Assembly (NCBI GenBank): GCA_002402275.1
Contig: DHFN01000074.1
Location: 1 to 17,208 of the forward strand
Direction: 5' to 3'
Source of the DNA: Anaerolineales bacterium UBA4823
Lineage (GTDB): Bacteria; Chloroflexota; Anaerolineae; Anaerolineales; UBA4823
Length of the DNA: 17,208 nt
A model generated the notes under the pieces. The model made no database searches. It saw only the letters and a program-made list of their open reading frames with translations, and was not told the origin of the DNA. A program made the position numbers and the translations under genes. This document shows positions 1-7,043 of the stretch, in pieces. Position 1 is the first letter of the stretch; every line of letters begins with the position of its first letter.

Positions 1-969
1 TTTAAACAGCACAACCAAACCGATATTCAATCCATTAAATTCCAACAATTCCTCTTTTACCGCCAATGGAATGCTCTCCACCGATATGCCAATCAAAAGA
101 AAATCCAAATCATCGGGGATATGCCTATTTTGGTTGCTCTGGATAGTTGTGATGTGTGGGCAAATCCACAACTTTTTAAGCTCAAACCAAATGGTACTCC
201 TAGGGTCGTAGCGGGAGTTCCTCCGGATTATTTCTCACCAACCGGTCAATTATGGGGTAATCCTATTTATGAATGGCGTGAGCACCGCAAAACCCACTTT
301 GAATGGTGGATCAAGCGCATCCGTCAACAACTGCAGCTTTTTGATTACCTCCGTTTAGACCATTTCCGCGGTTTTATGGGTCTTTGGCATATTCCCGCCT
401 CCTCCTCCACTGCTCAAAAGGGGCGTTGGGTGAGATCACCTGGCAGAGAGATCTTTTCCCAAATCCGAAAAGAATTTGATAACCAGCCTTTACCCCTCAT
501 CGCTGAAGATTTAGGAGTGATTACCGAACCAGTCAAACGTTTACGTGACCGTAATCATCTGCCTGGGATGAAAGTATTGCATTTCGCATTTGATGATCGG
601 AACCCCGCCAATGACTTCCTCCCCCACAATTTTGGTACTAATGCCGTGGTTTATACCGGGACTCATGATAATGATACGACCGTAAATTGGTTTAATCAGC
701 TAGACCAAAATACAAAGGAATTTATAGCAGCTTATCTCCCTTCTATTTATCATGATCCGGCTTGGGAATTAATTCGATTTGCTTGGTCCTCCGTGGCAAT
801 CTTCGCTATTGCTCCTATGCAAGATTTTCTCCGCCTGGGAAATGAAGCTCGTATGAATCATCCTGGACAACTAGGCGATTATTGGACCTGGCGACTGGAT
901 AGTTCCCAAAAATACGAGGAATTAATACCTTCCATAAGATCTTTGAACGACCTATATAACCGTCATTAA
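1..969 (+). CDS. malQ: 4-alpha-glucanotransferase (amylomaltase), 5' end outside the window
   Basis: This is the C-terminal 322 codons of a GH77 amylomaltase (family usually about 500 residues); the frame is open back to base 1, so the gene begins upstream. The enzyme moves alpha-1,4-glucan segments between maltooligosaccharides in the cytoplasm, in glycogen/maltodextrin metabolism. The characteristic stretch DSCDVWANPQLF leads into VAGVPPDYFSPTGQLWGNP. The GH77 catalytic acids can be placed: nucleophile Asp in RLDHFRG (bases 358-360), acid/base Glu in IAEDLG (505-507) and the transition-state Asp in GTHDND (667-669). All are intact. The internal ATG at base 121 is not the start, because conserved family sequence (a Y-R-Q-W-like segment and IIGDMPI) precedes it. 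The gene ends with TAA and converges on the next gene 14 bases later, with no clear terminator hairpin between them. Confidence 0.96.
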   Translation, partial: FKQHNQTDIQSIKFQQFLFYRQWNALHRYANQKKIQIIGDMPILVALDSCDVWANPQLFKLKPNGTPRVVAGVPPDYFSPTGQLWGNPIYEWREHRKTHFEWWIKRIRQQLQLFDYLRLDHFRGFMGLWHIPASSSTAQKGRWVRSPGREIFSQIRKEFDNQPLPLIAEDLGVITEPVKRLRDRNHLPGMKVLHFAFDDRNPANDFLPHNFGTNAVVYTGTHDNDTTVNWFNQLDQNTKEFIAAYLPSIYHDPAWELIRFAWSSVAIFAIAPMQDFLRLGNEARMNHPGQLGDYWTWRLDSSQKYEELIPSIRSLNDLYNRH

Positions 970-983
970 CTTTCTAGGGCTGT

Positions 984-1652
984 CTATTTTTCAACAACGA
1001 TCACCAATTCCGCACTGCCCATTTGAGGAACGGGAATGTTTGTAGTGGAGGAGGAATTTTCACCGAAGGCATTAATAGTCAAAGTGGTTTTCCCCTGTGC
1101 AATAGCTTTGAAAATGAGGGTGATCTGGCGACCAGTTGCAGTTCCCGACTCAAGTTCCAATATCTTACTGTCATTCTCAAAAAAGCTTATTTGACATTTT
1201 GAGTTGATTTGGGCTACTGGTGTGTCTTCTTGCACATCTTCATCACGCACAATAATGTCATAAGCCGCTTGTTGAATGTTGGAAACCATCGCTGTGATGG
1301 TTACCTGCTCGCCAACTTTATAGAGAGTTCGATCCACATTGATTACCACTTGTGGTTCTTGTAAGATTTCCGCTTCGAAAGTTGGAGTAGGTGTTTCTGT
1401 CTCCTCTTCTGGGAGAATTTCAAGCATTGGGTAAGGGTTGGCACTATCGGTTTCCGTGAAAAATGGCTCAGGAGTTATCCATTCGTTACTGTTAACCGTT
1501 GGAAAATGTGTTGGAGCTTCTGAAGCATAGATTATTACTGTCGTAGAGGTAACAGAGGCTGGCTGGGTTTGGCACGCCAATAAAATCGTGCCCATCATCC
1601 ATGATCCAAATAAAACCAGCAGTTTTTTAGTTCGTGTGTCTTTGATCTTCAT
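984..1652 (-). CDS. putative secreted lipoprotein with beta-rich C-terminal domain
   Basis: A 222-residue protein with a lipoprotein signal: basic start (KDTRTKK), hydrophobic core and lipobox ILLAC, with lipidation expected at Cys27. A Thr/Pro/Glu-rich low-complexity linker (about residues 28-100) follows. The C-terminal part (about 100-222) alternates hydrophobic and polar residues (VVINVDRTLYKVGEQVTI, TLIFKAIAQGKTTLTI), as in an immunoglobulin-like beta sandwich. I do not recognise a named family. It is probably anchored on the outer face of the membrane, with the sandwich as a binding module. A GGAG-type ribosome site lies at 1667-1671, about 14 nt before the ATG, which is longer than usual. 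A possible minus-strand promoter is TTGACT (1700-1705) with GATTAT (1676-1681), spacer 18. The gene stands alone and converges on malQ. Confidence 0.85.
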   Translation of the reverse strand: MKIKDTRTKKLLVLFGSWMMGTILLACQTQPASVTSTTVIIYASEAPTHFPTVNSNEWITPEPFFTETDSANPYPMLEILPEEETETPTPTFEAEILQEPQVVINVDRTLYKVGEQVTITAMVSNIQQAAYDIIVRDEDVQEDTPVAQINSKCQISFFENDSKILELESGTATGRQITLIFKAIAQGKTTLTINAFGENSSSTTNIPVPQMGSAELVIVVEK

Positions 1653-1680
1653 TATGATCGCTACAACTCCTAAATATAAT
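1652..1680 (+). promoter_or_regulatory. possible sigma70 promoter for the small ORF at 1736
   Basis: A perfect TATAAT lies at 1675-1680, with a poor -35 (TTATGA, 1652-1657) 17 bases upstream. It points right, towards the short ORF at 1736, and overlaps the start of the divergent lipoprotein gene. The region is AT-rich, so the -10 could be chance. Confidence 0.3.
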
Positions 1681-1735
1681 CAATCAAGGGAAACGAGTCA
1701 GTCAATGGTCTCTCAGGATTACTTTATCAGTGCAA

Positions 1736-1882
1736 ATGGAAAACAAAAAAGGTGTGGGACGACTCTTTAACCCTCCAGATGCTGATGAATATTACAGAAC
1801 TTTATTAACCGATAAAAATTCCCGAGTTCCACAAACACCTCTTCGGGAATGGATTCTAAGGTTGTGGATCTGGGTTGCATAG
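1736..1882 (+). CDS. possible small protein, 48 residues
   Basis: A short ORF, too short for most gene callers, encoding a peptide that begins MENKKGVGRLFNPP, continues DADEYYRTLL and ends REWILRLWIWVA. It is charged at the N-terminus with a Trp-rich amphipathic or membrane-contacting end. I know no family for it. Support: protein-like composition, a TATAAT about 55 bases upstream, and occupancy of an otherwise empty 258-base gap. Against: no good ribosome site at the ATG. A GTG at 1730 is 11 nt after an AGGA (1715-1718) and could be the real start, adding two residues. Confidence 0.35.
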   Translation: MENKKGVGRLFNPPDADEYYRTLLTDKNSRVPQTPLREWILRLWIWVA

Positions 1883-1910
1883 AAAAGAATTGTGGAGGTA
1901 CTACCTTAGG

Positions 1911-2129
1911 TTATTCTGATTCAGAAGGATGACTTTCTTTCTTAGTTGGCTTCCAATCCGGAGCTGCATGTTCAAGCTCTGCTCGGGAAATTCGGTTTGC
2001 TCTGCGACAATGCGGGCAGTAAGCATTATAATGGTGCAAATTTTGTTCCTGGAGAGAATCCAAGGCAGCCACAATTTCTTCTTTTTTCAAAGCAAAAGGT
2101 TTATTACAGTGATTACAACGAATTTGCAT
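1911..2129 (-). CDS. small zinc-ribbon protein
   Basis: A 72-residue protein with two Cys pairs, CNHC (residues 5-8) and CPHC (38-41), spaced as in a four-cysteine zinc ribbon. A short helix-forming insert (KKEEIVAALDSLQEQNLHH) separates them, and the tail is charged and disordered. It probably binds one Zn and is cytoplasmic; the partner is unknown (nucleic acid or protein). The start was chosen at 2129 rather than the in-frame ATG at 2147, because the bases between them are themselves an AAAGGAG ribosome site placed about 8 nt before the 2129 ATG. It diverges from the DUF554 gene and is single. Confidence 0.75.
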   Translation of the reverse strand: MQIRCNHCNKPFALKKEEIVAALDSLQEQNLHHYNAYCPHCRRANRISRAELEHAAPDWKPTKKESHPSESE

Positions 2130-2172
2130 CGTCTCATCTCCTTTCAATATAAGTATACAACAATTCTAAGGG

Positions 2173-2178
2173 TATAAT
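2173..2178 (+). promoter_or_regulatory. possible -10 element for the DUF554 gene
   Basis: A TATAAT hexamer lies about 80 bases upstream of the GTG start of the DUF554 gene. I see no convincing -35 at 16-18 bases, so this is weak. Confidence 0.25.
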
Positions 2179-2257
2179 GACTCGTCAAAATGGTTATTAA
2201 TGGACATTTTTTACTTGATTTCATATTCCATAATGAATATCGCCTTAGGAGAACACC

Positions 2258-2977
2258 GTGATTGGCACCATCATTAATGTCATCTTAATTATTATAGGTG
2301 GTTTGGTGGGCATGTTTTTTGGTGCACGCCTGCCCGATAAAATGCGCCAAACGATTATTGCCGGGCTGGGATTGTTCACCCTGGCAATTGGACTGCAAAT
2401 GTTCTTTAAGACGGCAAATTCAATTATCGTGTTAGGAAGTATGTTATTTGGGGGAATCCTGGGAGAACTATGGAAAATTGAGGATAAGCTCGAATCCCTG
2501 GGTGGATGGTTAGAAAAAAAATTCACCTCAAACAACCATCAAGATGAACAGGGAAGTCGTTTTATCCGCGGGTTTATGACTGCATCGCTCCTTTTCTGCA
2601 TCGGGCCAATTGCAATTCTTGGTGCTATTCAAGATGGATTAAGCGGAGATTATAAATTGCTGGTCATCAAATCTATCATGGATGGTTTTGCCTCCTTAGC
2701 TTTTGCGTCCAGTTTAGGTGTTGGAGTGCTTTTTTCCAGTTTAATGGTCTTGGTCTATCAAGGCGGGATCACCTTATTGGCTGGCGCAGTTCAAACGTAT
2801 GTCACAACTGCCATGATGAACGAGATGACCGCAGTGGGTGGTTTATTAATTTGTGGATTAGCCTTTAGCACTTTGTTAGAAATCAAACGGATTCGGGTCG
2901 GGAATTTCCTTCCGGCTTTATTCATTGCCCCCCTCATTGTGGCAATTTTAGAAGCGCTCCATATTGTTATTCAATAA
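2258..2977 (+). CDS. DUF554 family integral membrane protein (YqgA-like)
   Basis: A 239-residue protein made almost wholly of membrane helices, matching the DUF554 family (E. coli YqgA, B. subtilis YdfK) in length and pattern. It opens with a TM helix (IINVILIIIGGLVGMFFG), followed by LPDKMRQTIIAGLGLFTLAIG, a Gly-rich LGSMLFGGILGELWKIE segment and FCIGPIAILGAIQDGLSGD, which are typical of the family. The role is unproven; a transport function in the inner membrane is plausible. The start is GTG, chosen because TAGGAGAA (2246-2253) sits just upstream. The gene is single, convergent with the DsbA-like gene, and divergent from the zinc-ribbon gene. Confidence 0.9.
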   Translation: MIGTIINVILIIIGGLVGMFFGARLPDKMRQTIIAGLGLFTLAIGLQMFFKTANSIIVLGSMLFGGILGELWKIEDKLESLGGWLEKKFTSNNHQDEQGSRFIRGFMTASLLFCIGPIAILGAIQDGLSGDYKLLVIKSIMDGFASLAFASSLGVGVLFSSLMVLVYQGGITLLAGAVQTYVTTAMMNEMTAVGGLLICGLAFSTLLEIKRIRVGNFLPALFIAPLIVAILEALHIVIQ

Positions 2978-3047
2978 ACAATTTATAGTCAATTCTAAAT
3001 TCTGAGGCAATTCCCCCTTTTTTTCTGTCTATTTGGGACAAACAATC

Positions 3048-3082
3048 GTGGACGGCTCTTATTGTATAGGAATGCCGTCCAC
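3048..3082. terminator. inverted repeat between convergent genes, possible bidirectional terminator
   Basis: GTGGACGGC (3048-3056) and GCCGTCCAC (3074-3082) form a perfect 9-bp GC-rich stem with a 17-base loop, in the middle of the 156-base gap between two convergent genes. Position and stem suit a shared terminator, but neither side has an adjacent T-run, so it may need a factor or be another kind of structure. Confidence 0.45.
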
Positions 3083-3133
3083 TTAGGTACCCTGATAAAA
3101 AGGGAGCATCAATTTAGTTGATAAATGCGATGA

Positions 3134-3886
3134 TTAAGGGGTAACTCCCGCGGCTTCTAAGGCAGCATCAAGCTCTTTTTTGAATTCTTCGTAAGGCAAG
3201 GCGCCTTCGATCAATTTACCATTGATGAGAAATGAAGGTGTGCCACCAATGTTATTATTTTTCCCTTGTTCTATTCCAGCCAGATATTTTTCCTGAAACT
3301 TCTTTTGTTGCATGCATGATTTAAATTGGTCCATATCCAAGCCCAGTGCTTGAGCAAATGCATTCAGGCGATTAATCGTAAAATCTCCTACATTTTCACC
3401 GGTCTGATTGGCATAGAGGATATCATGATACTCCCAGAATTTCCCCTGGTCGCCTGCACAAAAAGCAGCTAGCGCGGCATCAACAGATTCTGATCCAATC
3501 GCCATTCCACCCGGGCCATAAGGTATAAACTCATAAAATACTTTCCCAGTCTTGACATAGTTCTCGATAATGAGCGGTTCAGTGGTCTTGGCATATTGAC
3601 CACAATAAGGACATTGAAAATCGGAAAACCCAATCATGTGCACCGGAGCATTCGGGTCTCCCGTGGTGTTAAAATTCACCTGTGGGCGAGCTATGGTGGT
3701 TATTTGGACAATATTCCCAAGAGGCGCATTAGCCGCTTGGATATTCTGGTAGATCAACAAACCAACCATAACCAAAACAACCACAACAATAGCTACTAGA
3801 GTGATCAAACGCTGCCTTTTTTGGCGCTTGATTCGTTGCTCTTTCACAATCTGTTTTTTCGATTTTGATTCAACTTTGTTGCCCAT
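3134..3886 (-). CDS. membrane-anchored DsbA-like thiol-disulfide oxidoreductase
   Basis: A 250-residue protein with a basic cytoplasmic N-terminus, one membrane anchor (about residues 27-46) and an exported thioredoxin-fold domain of the DsbA/BdbD type. The active site is Cys92-Pro-Tyr-Cys95 in GFSDFQCPYCGQY, and the partner cis-proline is Pro217 in GGTPSFLING. Two more cysteines, Cys133 and Cys181, fall in the helical insert and may form a structural disulfide, as in some BdbD-like proteins. It probably introduces disulfides into exported proteins. Start 3886 was chosen over an upstream in-frame ATG (3931) because AAGGAG sits 5 nt before it. No DsbB-like partner is seen in the window. Confidence 0.92.
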   Translation of the reverse strand: MGNKVESKSKKQIVKEQRIKRQKRQRLITLVAIVVVVLVMVGLLIYQNIQAANAPLGNIVQITTIARPQVNFNTTGDPNAPVHMIGFSDFQCPYCGQYAKTTEPLIIENYVKTGKVFYEFIPYGPGGMAIGSESVDAALAAFCAGDQGKFWEYHDILYANQTGENVGDFTINRLNAFAQALGLDMDQFKSCMQQKKFQEKYLAGIEQGKNNNIGGTPSFLINGKLIEGALPYEEFKKELDAALEAAGVTP

Positions 3887-4029
3887 ATTTTCTCCTTGAA
3901 TTGCGGTCAACTGAAATTCTCCCATGAGCATTCTTTTTTGTCTAGGGTTTAAAATAATTGTCTTCTTTCATTAAGCTTTAATATTGATCTTGATAAATTT
4001 TAGATTAAATCCGCCTTACAATGTTATTA

Positions 4030-4058
4030 TTGACTTTTCTTACTTTATTTGCTATTTT
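4030..4058 (+). promoter_or_regulatory. putative sigma70 promoter of the ncRNA
   Basis: TTGACT (4030-4035) and TATTTT (4053-4058) are separated by 17 bases. Transcription would start near 4065 and run into the structured region ending at the terminator 4347-4377. No protein gene lies between, so this promoter would make an RNA of about 310 nt. Confidence 0.45.
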
Positions 4059-4064
4059 AAACAT

Positions 4065-4377
4065 AGATTTAGAGGTATAAAAAAGATTGATAAAATTATC
4101 GGGAGAATAGGATCCGGAAAATATTGGTAGACTAACTAATATAAGATGAGAATTGCAAGAAATAGATAGAAAAGGAGGTATTATCGGAATATCAAATGAG
4201 AAATAAGATCAAAATCCATTTTCTGTTTTCCAAGACAGGAGGCGTTATCGAGAATACCTCAAAATGGGTCTTTACTTCAAAATACTAGCACACTTGTGAA
4301 GTGTGAGCCCTACATGGGCAAAGAATATTGACTCAATTCGAGCTTAGTCAGGTCAGGATAATCTGACCTGACTTTTT
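4065..4377 (+). ncRNA. candidate structured non-coding RNA, unknown family
   Basis: This stretch has no credible ORF but dense base pairing, bracketed by a promoter-like pair (4030-4058) and a strong terminator. Elements in order: (1) hairpin 4121-4128/4135-4142, 8 bp with one G-U; (2) a three-way junction with no unpaired junction bases, closed by 4214-4222/4261-4269 (9 bp, one G-U) and carrying hairpins 4223-4228/4233-4238 (loop UCCA) and 4239-4246/4253-4260 (one mismatch); (3) hairpin 4289-4295/4299-4305 (CACACTT/AAGTGTG); (4) hairpin 4307-4310/4316-4319; (5) the terminator hairpin. An alternative helix 4175-4185/4250-4260 would break the junction. I do not see RNase P, tmRNA, SRP or 6S hallmarks. 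The 5' end is approximate. It could instead be a leader or mobile-repeat remnant. Confidence 0.5.
4347..4377 (+). terminator. strong intrinsic terminator
   Basis: GTCAGGTCAG (4347-4356), loop GATAAT, CTGACCTGAC (4363-4372), then TTTTT (4373-4377). This is a perfect 10-bp stem followed directly by a T-run, oriented rightward. No annotated rightward gene lies between 2977 and here, so its natural substrate is the candidate ncRNA upstream. It also insulates the Rrf2 promoter. Confidence 0.9.
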
Positions 4378-4399
4378 ATTATCTATAACCTTTAATATC

Positions 4400-4429
4400 T
4401 TGACAAATCATCGTTAAATATATTACAAT
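4400..4429 (+). promoter_or_regulatory. sigma70 promoter of the rrf2 gene
   Basis: A consensus TTGACA (4400-4405) is followed after 18 bases by TACAAT (4424-4429), about 40 bases upstream of the Rrf2 ATG. A spaced inverted repeat, AATCATC (4406-4412) and GATGATT (4439-4445), flanks the -10 region and could be an autoregulatory site. Confidence 0.65.
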
Positions 4430-4467
4430 GTCAATAATGATGATTGGAACAGTAGAGTATAAACAAT

Positions 4468-4944
4468 ATGAGATTATCTAAACGGGGTGAGTACGGAATG
4501 CGTGCCATGATCTTGTTGGCAAACCAAAAAGCCGAGAGTGATATTCACTTCATGCAGATCAAGGAAATCGCCCAACGGGAGCAAATTCCCTCAAAATTTC
4601 TCGAACAAATTTTACTCACCTTAAAAAATGCTGGCTTGGTAAACAGTAAAATGGGTGTTAATGGTGGATATTATTTATCCAAACCAGCTAATGAGATTAC
4701 TCTTGGGCAAGTCTTTCGGGTTTTAGATGGACCCTTAGCTCCAATTCGGTGCGTCAGCCAAATGGCTTATGAGCCTTGTGGTTGTCCTGACGAAGAATCT
4801 TGCGGGTTACGGCTGGTGATGTTGGATGTTCGCAATGCGATTTCTGATATCCTGGACAATACCAACCTCGAGCAAGTGGCACAAAGAGTTGAAAACGTTC
4901 GAAATAAACAACCCAGCCTCAATCCGCTAAATTCGGATTTCTAA
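4468..4944 (+). CDS. Rrf2 family transcriptional regulator with four cysteines
   Basis: A 158-residue Rrf2 winged-helix DNA-binding protein. The N-terminus LSKRGEYGMRAMILLA and the helix-turn-helix IKEIAQREQIPSKFLEQIL are typical, and GGYYLSKPANEITLGQVFRVLDGP is the family wing and linker. Cysteines at 95, 104, 106 and 112 (pattern C-x8-C-x-C-x5-C) lie where IscR/NsrR/RsrR-type members bind an Fe-S cluster, though the spacing differs from the three-cysteine IscR pattern. It probably senses redox state, NO, iron or sulfur. It lies directly upstream of the Pst-like operon with a palindrome in between, which suggests it controls that operon. No strong ribosome site precedes the ATG. Confidence 0.92.
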   Translation: MRLSKRGEYGMRAMILLANQKAESDIHFMQIKEIAQREQIPSKFLEQILLTLKNAGLVNSKMGVNGGYYLSKPANEITLGQVFRVLDGPLAPIRCVSQMAYEPCGCPDEESCGLRLVMLDVRNAISDILDNTNLEQVAQRVENVRNKQPSLNPLNSDF

Positions 4945-4969
4945 AGTACCTTATTTTTTTGGTTTTATA

Positions 4970-4988
4970 GTCTACTATTATAGTAAAC
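4970..4988. promoter_or_regulatory. 19-bp palindromic operator candidate
   Basis: Two half-sites around a central T at 4979 pair at eight of nine positions (core TACTAT-T-ATAGTA, 4973-4985). The site lies between the Rrf2 stop and the binding-protein start, in an AT-rich stretch where the promoter of the transporter operon should be. Size and position fit an Rrf2-dimer operator; that this Rrf2 binds it is inference. Confidence 0.5.
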
Positions 4989-5022
4989 ATACTAATACTT
5001 AGACCACATGAGGAGATTTAAC

Positions 5023-6045
5023 ATGACGAACCAAAAATTTTATCCTTACCAATTGATCTTTGTCTTATTTGTAGCTGTTTTGTTTGTCACTGCTTGTACA
5101 GCAAATAGTACACCCCTTCCTGCAAGTAACGAAAATAATATCGCGCCAGTGGCTAACGACGTTGCCACTACCCCCCCCAAATCAACCAGTGTCACAATCT
5201 CAGGTGCATTTGCACTCTACCCAATGATGACGCGCTGGGCAGAAGAATACCAAAAAATCCATCCCGAAGTGCGCTTTGATATTTCCGCCGGGGGCGCCGG
5301 AAAAGGTATGGCAGATGCCTTAGCTGGTGCAGTGGATATTGGAATGGTTTCGCGTGATATTACCTCTGATGAAGAAGCCAAAGGTGCGTTTTGGGTAGCC
5401 GTCACCAAGGACGCGGTTTTTGTCACTATCAATCAAGACAATCCGGTTAAAGATGATCTGCTCAAGATCGGCGTAACTCAGGAAACTCTTCAAAAAATCT
5501 TTGTCACCAGTGAGATAAAAACCTGGGGAGAAGTGGTCAACAAACCAGAAATTACCGATGAAATCCATGTTTACACCCGTTCTGATGCCTGCGGAGCAGC
5601 AGAGGCTTTTGCAAAATACTTAGGCAAGAAACAAGAAGATTTACTCGGTATCGGAGTCTATGGCGACCCCGGTGTGAGCGATGCGGTTGCCAAAGATTTA
5701 TACTCCATCGGCTTTAATAACCTCAATTATGCTTATGATACCTCCAGTGGTAAACCGGTTAATGGGATCCTTGTTTTACCAATAGATGTAAATGGAAACC
5801 AAACGATCGATCCAGAAGAGCAGTTGGATAACAAAGAACAAGCAGTTCAAGCTGTTGCATTAAATCATTATCCTTCACCTCCCGCGCGAATGGAAAATCT
5901 AGTCACCAAAGGGAAACCAACCGGTATAGTTGCTCAATTCATTCAATGGATTTTGAGCGATGGACAAAAATATGTTGGCGAAGCGGGTTATGTGCAGCTT
6001 CCACAAGACCTGCTTGACCAAAATTTACAAAAAATAGCTCAGTGA
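5023..6045 (+). CDS. PstS-like oxyanion ABC transporter binding lipoprotein
   Basis: A 340-residue solute-binding protein. The lipoprotein signal ends in VTAC (Cys25), followed by a Ser/Thr/Pro/Asn linker and a PstS-like two-lobed fold. Recognisable parts are SGAFALYPMMTRWAEEY (60-76), SAGGAGKG (88-95), DIGMVSRDI (105-113) and RSDACGAAEAF (186-196), each occupying the place of a PstS ligand-binding loop but with changed residues: PstS normally has GSTxxxP and SGT loops. A canonical EF-hand-like loop, D255-x-N-G-N-x-x-I-D-x-x-E266, is also present. It would deliver phosphate or a related oxyanion to the PstCA-like permease. The start at 5023 was chosen because AGGAG (5011-5015) precedes it by 7 nt; the in-frame ATG at 5008 overlaps that site. 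Confidence 0.85.
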   Translation: MTNQKFYPYQLIFVLFVAVLFVTACTANSTPLPASNENNIAPVANDVATTPPKSTSVTISGAFALYPMMTRWAEEYQKIHPEVRFDISAGGAGKGMADALAGAVDIGMVSRDITSDEEAKGAFWVAVTKDAVFVTINQDNPVKDDLLKIGVTQETLQKIFVTSEIKTWGEVVNKPEITDEIHVYTRSDACGAAEAFAKYLGKKQEDLLGIGVYGDPGVSDAVAKDLYSIGFNNLNYAYDTSSGKPVNGILVLPIDVNGNQTIDPEEQLDNKEQAVQAVALNHYPSPPARMENLVTKGKPTGIVAQFIQWILSDGQKYVGEAGYVQLPQDLLDQNLQKIAQ

Positions 6046-7028
6046 GTAAGGTTTTGACAAATAACCAAACCATTTCTAACGTCCATCGAAATAATCAACC
6101 GATCACACAAAAACGGAACAGGCTGGATAAAATCGTCCACAATAGCCTCCTGGCAATTTCCAGCCTGCCAATCCTCTTCGCACTGGCTATTTTTCTCGCG
6201 TTATGGTTTCGGGCATACCCGATTCTCCAAGTCCACTCGTTTATTGAATTAATTAGTGGGACAGTTTGGAAACCTTTGAAGGGTCTGTTCGGTTTTTATC
6301 CCTTTATCGTCGGGACAGGTTGGGTAACGCTGGTGGCTATCATCATAGCGGTTCCAATCTGCATCTTAACCACTTTATATCTCAGCGAGTATGCCGGTGT
6401 ATGGGCTCAAAGACTGGTAAAACCTATCCTCGACTTATTAGCTGCCATTCCGTCCGTGGTTTACGGGGTTTGGGGTATTTTGGTCATTGTACCCATGGTG
6501 AAAAATTACGCTGTTCCCTTATTTCAACCCCTAGGAAATGTGTTTCCGATTTTTATGTCCAAAAACCCTACCGGTTACAGTATCCTGGCTGGCGGACTCG
6601 TATTAGCAGTTATGATCACCCCCTTTATCATCTCGATTGCGTATGAGGTTTTACAGACCGTGCCAGCGGGTTTGCGCCAAGCTTCCTTAGCGCTTGGAAC
6701 TACGCGCTGGCAAACGATTAAATATGTGGTTCTACCGGTATCCTCAGGGGGGATTTTTGCCAGCGTGGTATTAGGTTGCTCGCGCGCTTTAGGAGAGACT
6801 ATGGCGGTGCTCATGGTTGTAGGAAATATGGTTCAAATACCCCACTCGATATTTGATTCCGCTTACCCATTGCCGGCGTTGATTGCCAATAACTATGGTG
6901 AAATGATGTCCATTCCAATGTATGACTCAGCCCTGATGACAGGAGCCTTGATTCTAATGGTAATGATCTTGATCTTGAATATCTTTTCTGTGCTGATATT
7001 ACGACATATCTTGATAGAGCCCCATTAA
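6042..7028 (+). CDS. pstC: PstC-like ABC transporter permease
   Basis: A 328-residue permease with a polar cytoplasmic N-terminus of about 33 residues and about six membrane helices. The PstC signature AAIPSVVYGVWG (134-145) and the cytoplasmic coupling loop VPAGLRQASLALGTTRW (207-223) are present. It forms half of the membrane channel with the next gene product. The GTG start overlaps the stop of the binding-protein gene by four bases (GTGA), with no ribosome site of its own, so translation is probably coupled. The symbol is by homology; the substrate may not be phosphate. Confidence 0.88.
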   Translation: MSKVLTNNQTISNVHRNNQPITQKRNRLDKIVHNSLLAISSLPILFALAIFLALWFRAYPILQVHSFIELISGTVWKPLKGLFGFYPFIVGTGWVTLVAIIIAVPICILTTLYLSEYAGVWAQRLVKPILDLLAAIPSVVYGVWGILVIVPMVKNYAVPLFQPLGNVFPIFMSKNPTGYSILAGGLVLAVMITPFIISIAYEVLQTVPAGLRQASLALGTTRWQTIKYVVLPVSSGGIFASVVLGCSRALGETMAVLMVVGNMVQIPHSIFDSAYPLPALIANNYGEMMSIPMYDSALMTGALILMVMILILNIFSVLILRHILIEPH

Positions 7029-7043
7029 ACAGCGGAGGAATTT

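Noticed and set aside
1929..2177. Plus-strand ORFs across the zinc-ribbon gene
   Set aside because: They are antisense shadows; the minus-strand frame has the paired CxxC motifs and a ribosome site.
3596..3799. Plus-strand 67-codon ORF
   Set aside because: It lies entirely antisense to the DsbA-like gene, with repetitive Asn/His composition typical of a shadow frame.
4171..4178. Strong Shine-Dalgarno-like AAAGGAGG
   Set aside because: No start codon (ATG, GTG or TTG) at 5-10 nt downstream opens a sensible frame.
4196..4288. A 30-codon ORF starting ATG at 4196 downstream of AAAGGAGG (4171-4178)
   Set aside because: The ribosome-site spacing is about 17 nt, the peptide looks random, and the region is better explained by RNA structure.
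4121..4377. RNase P RNA, tmRNA, SRP RNA or 6S RNA as identity of the ncRNA
   Set aside because: No conserved core sequences of RNase P, no tRNA-like ends or tag frame, no SRP tetraloop domain, and no single long 6S-type helix.
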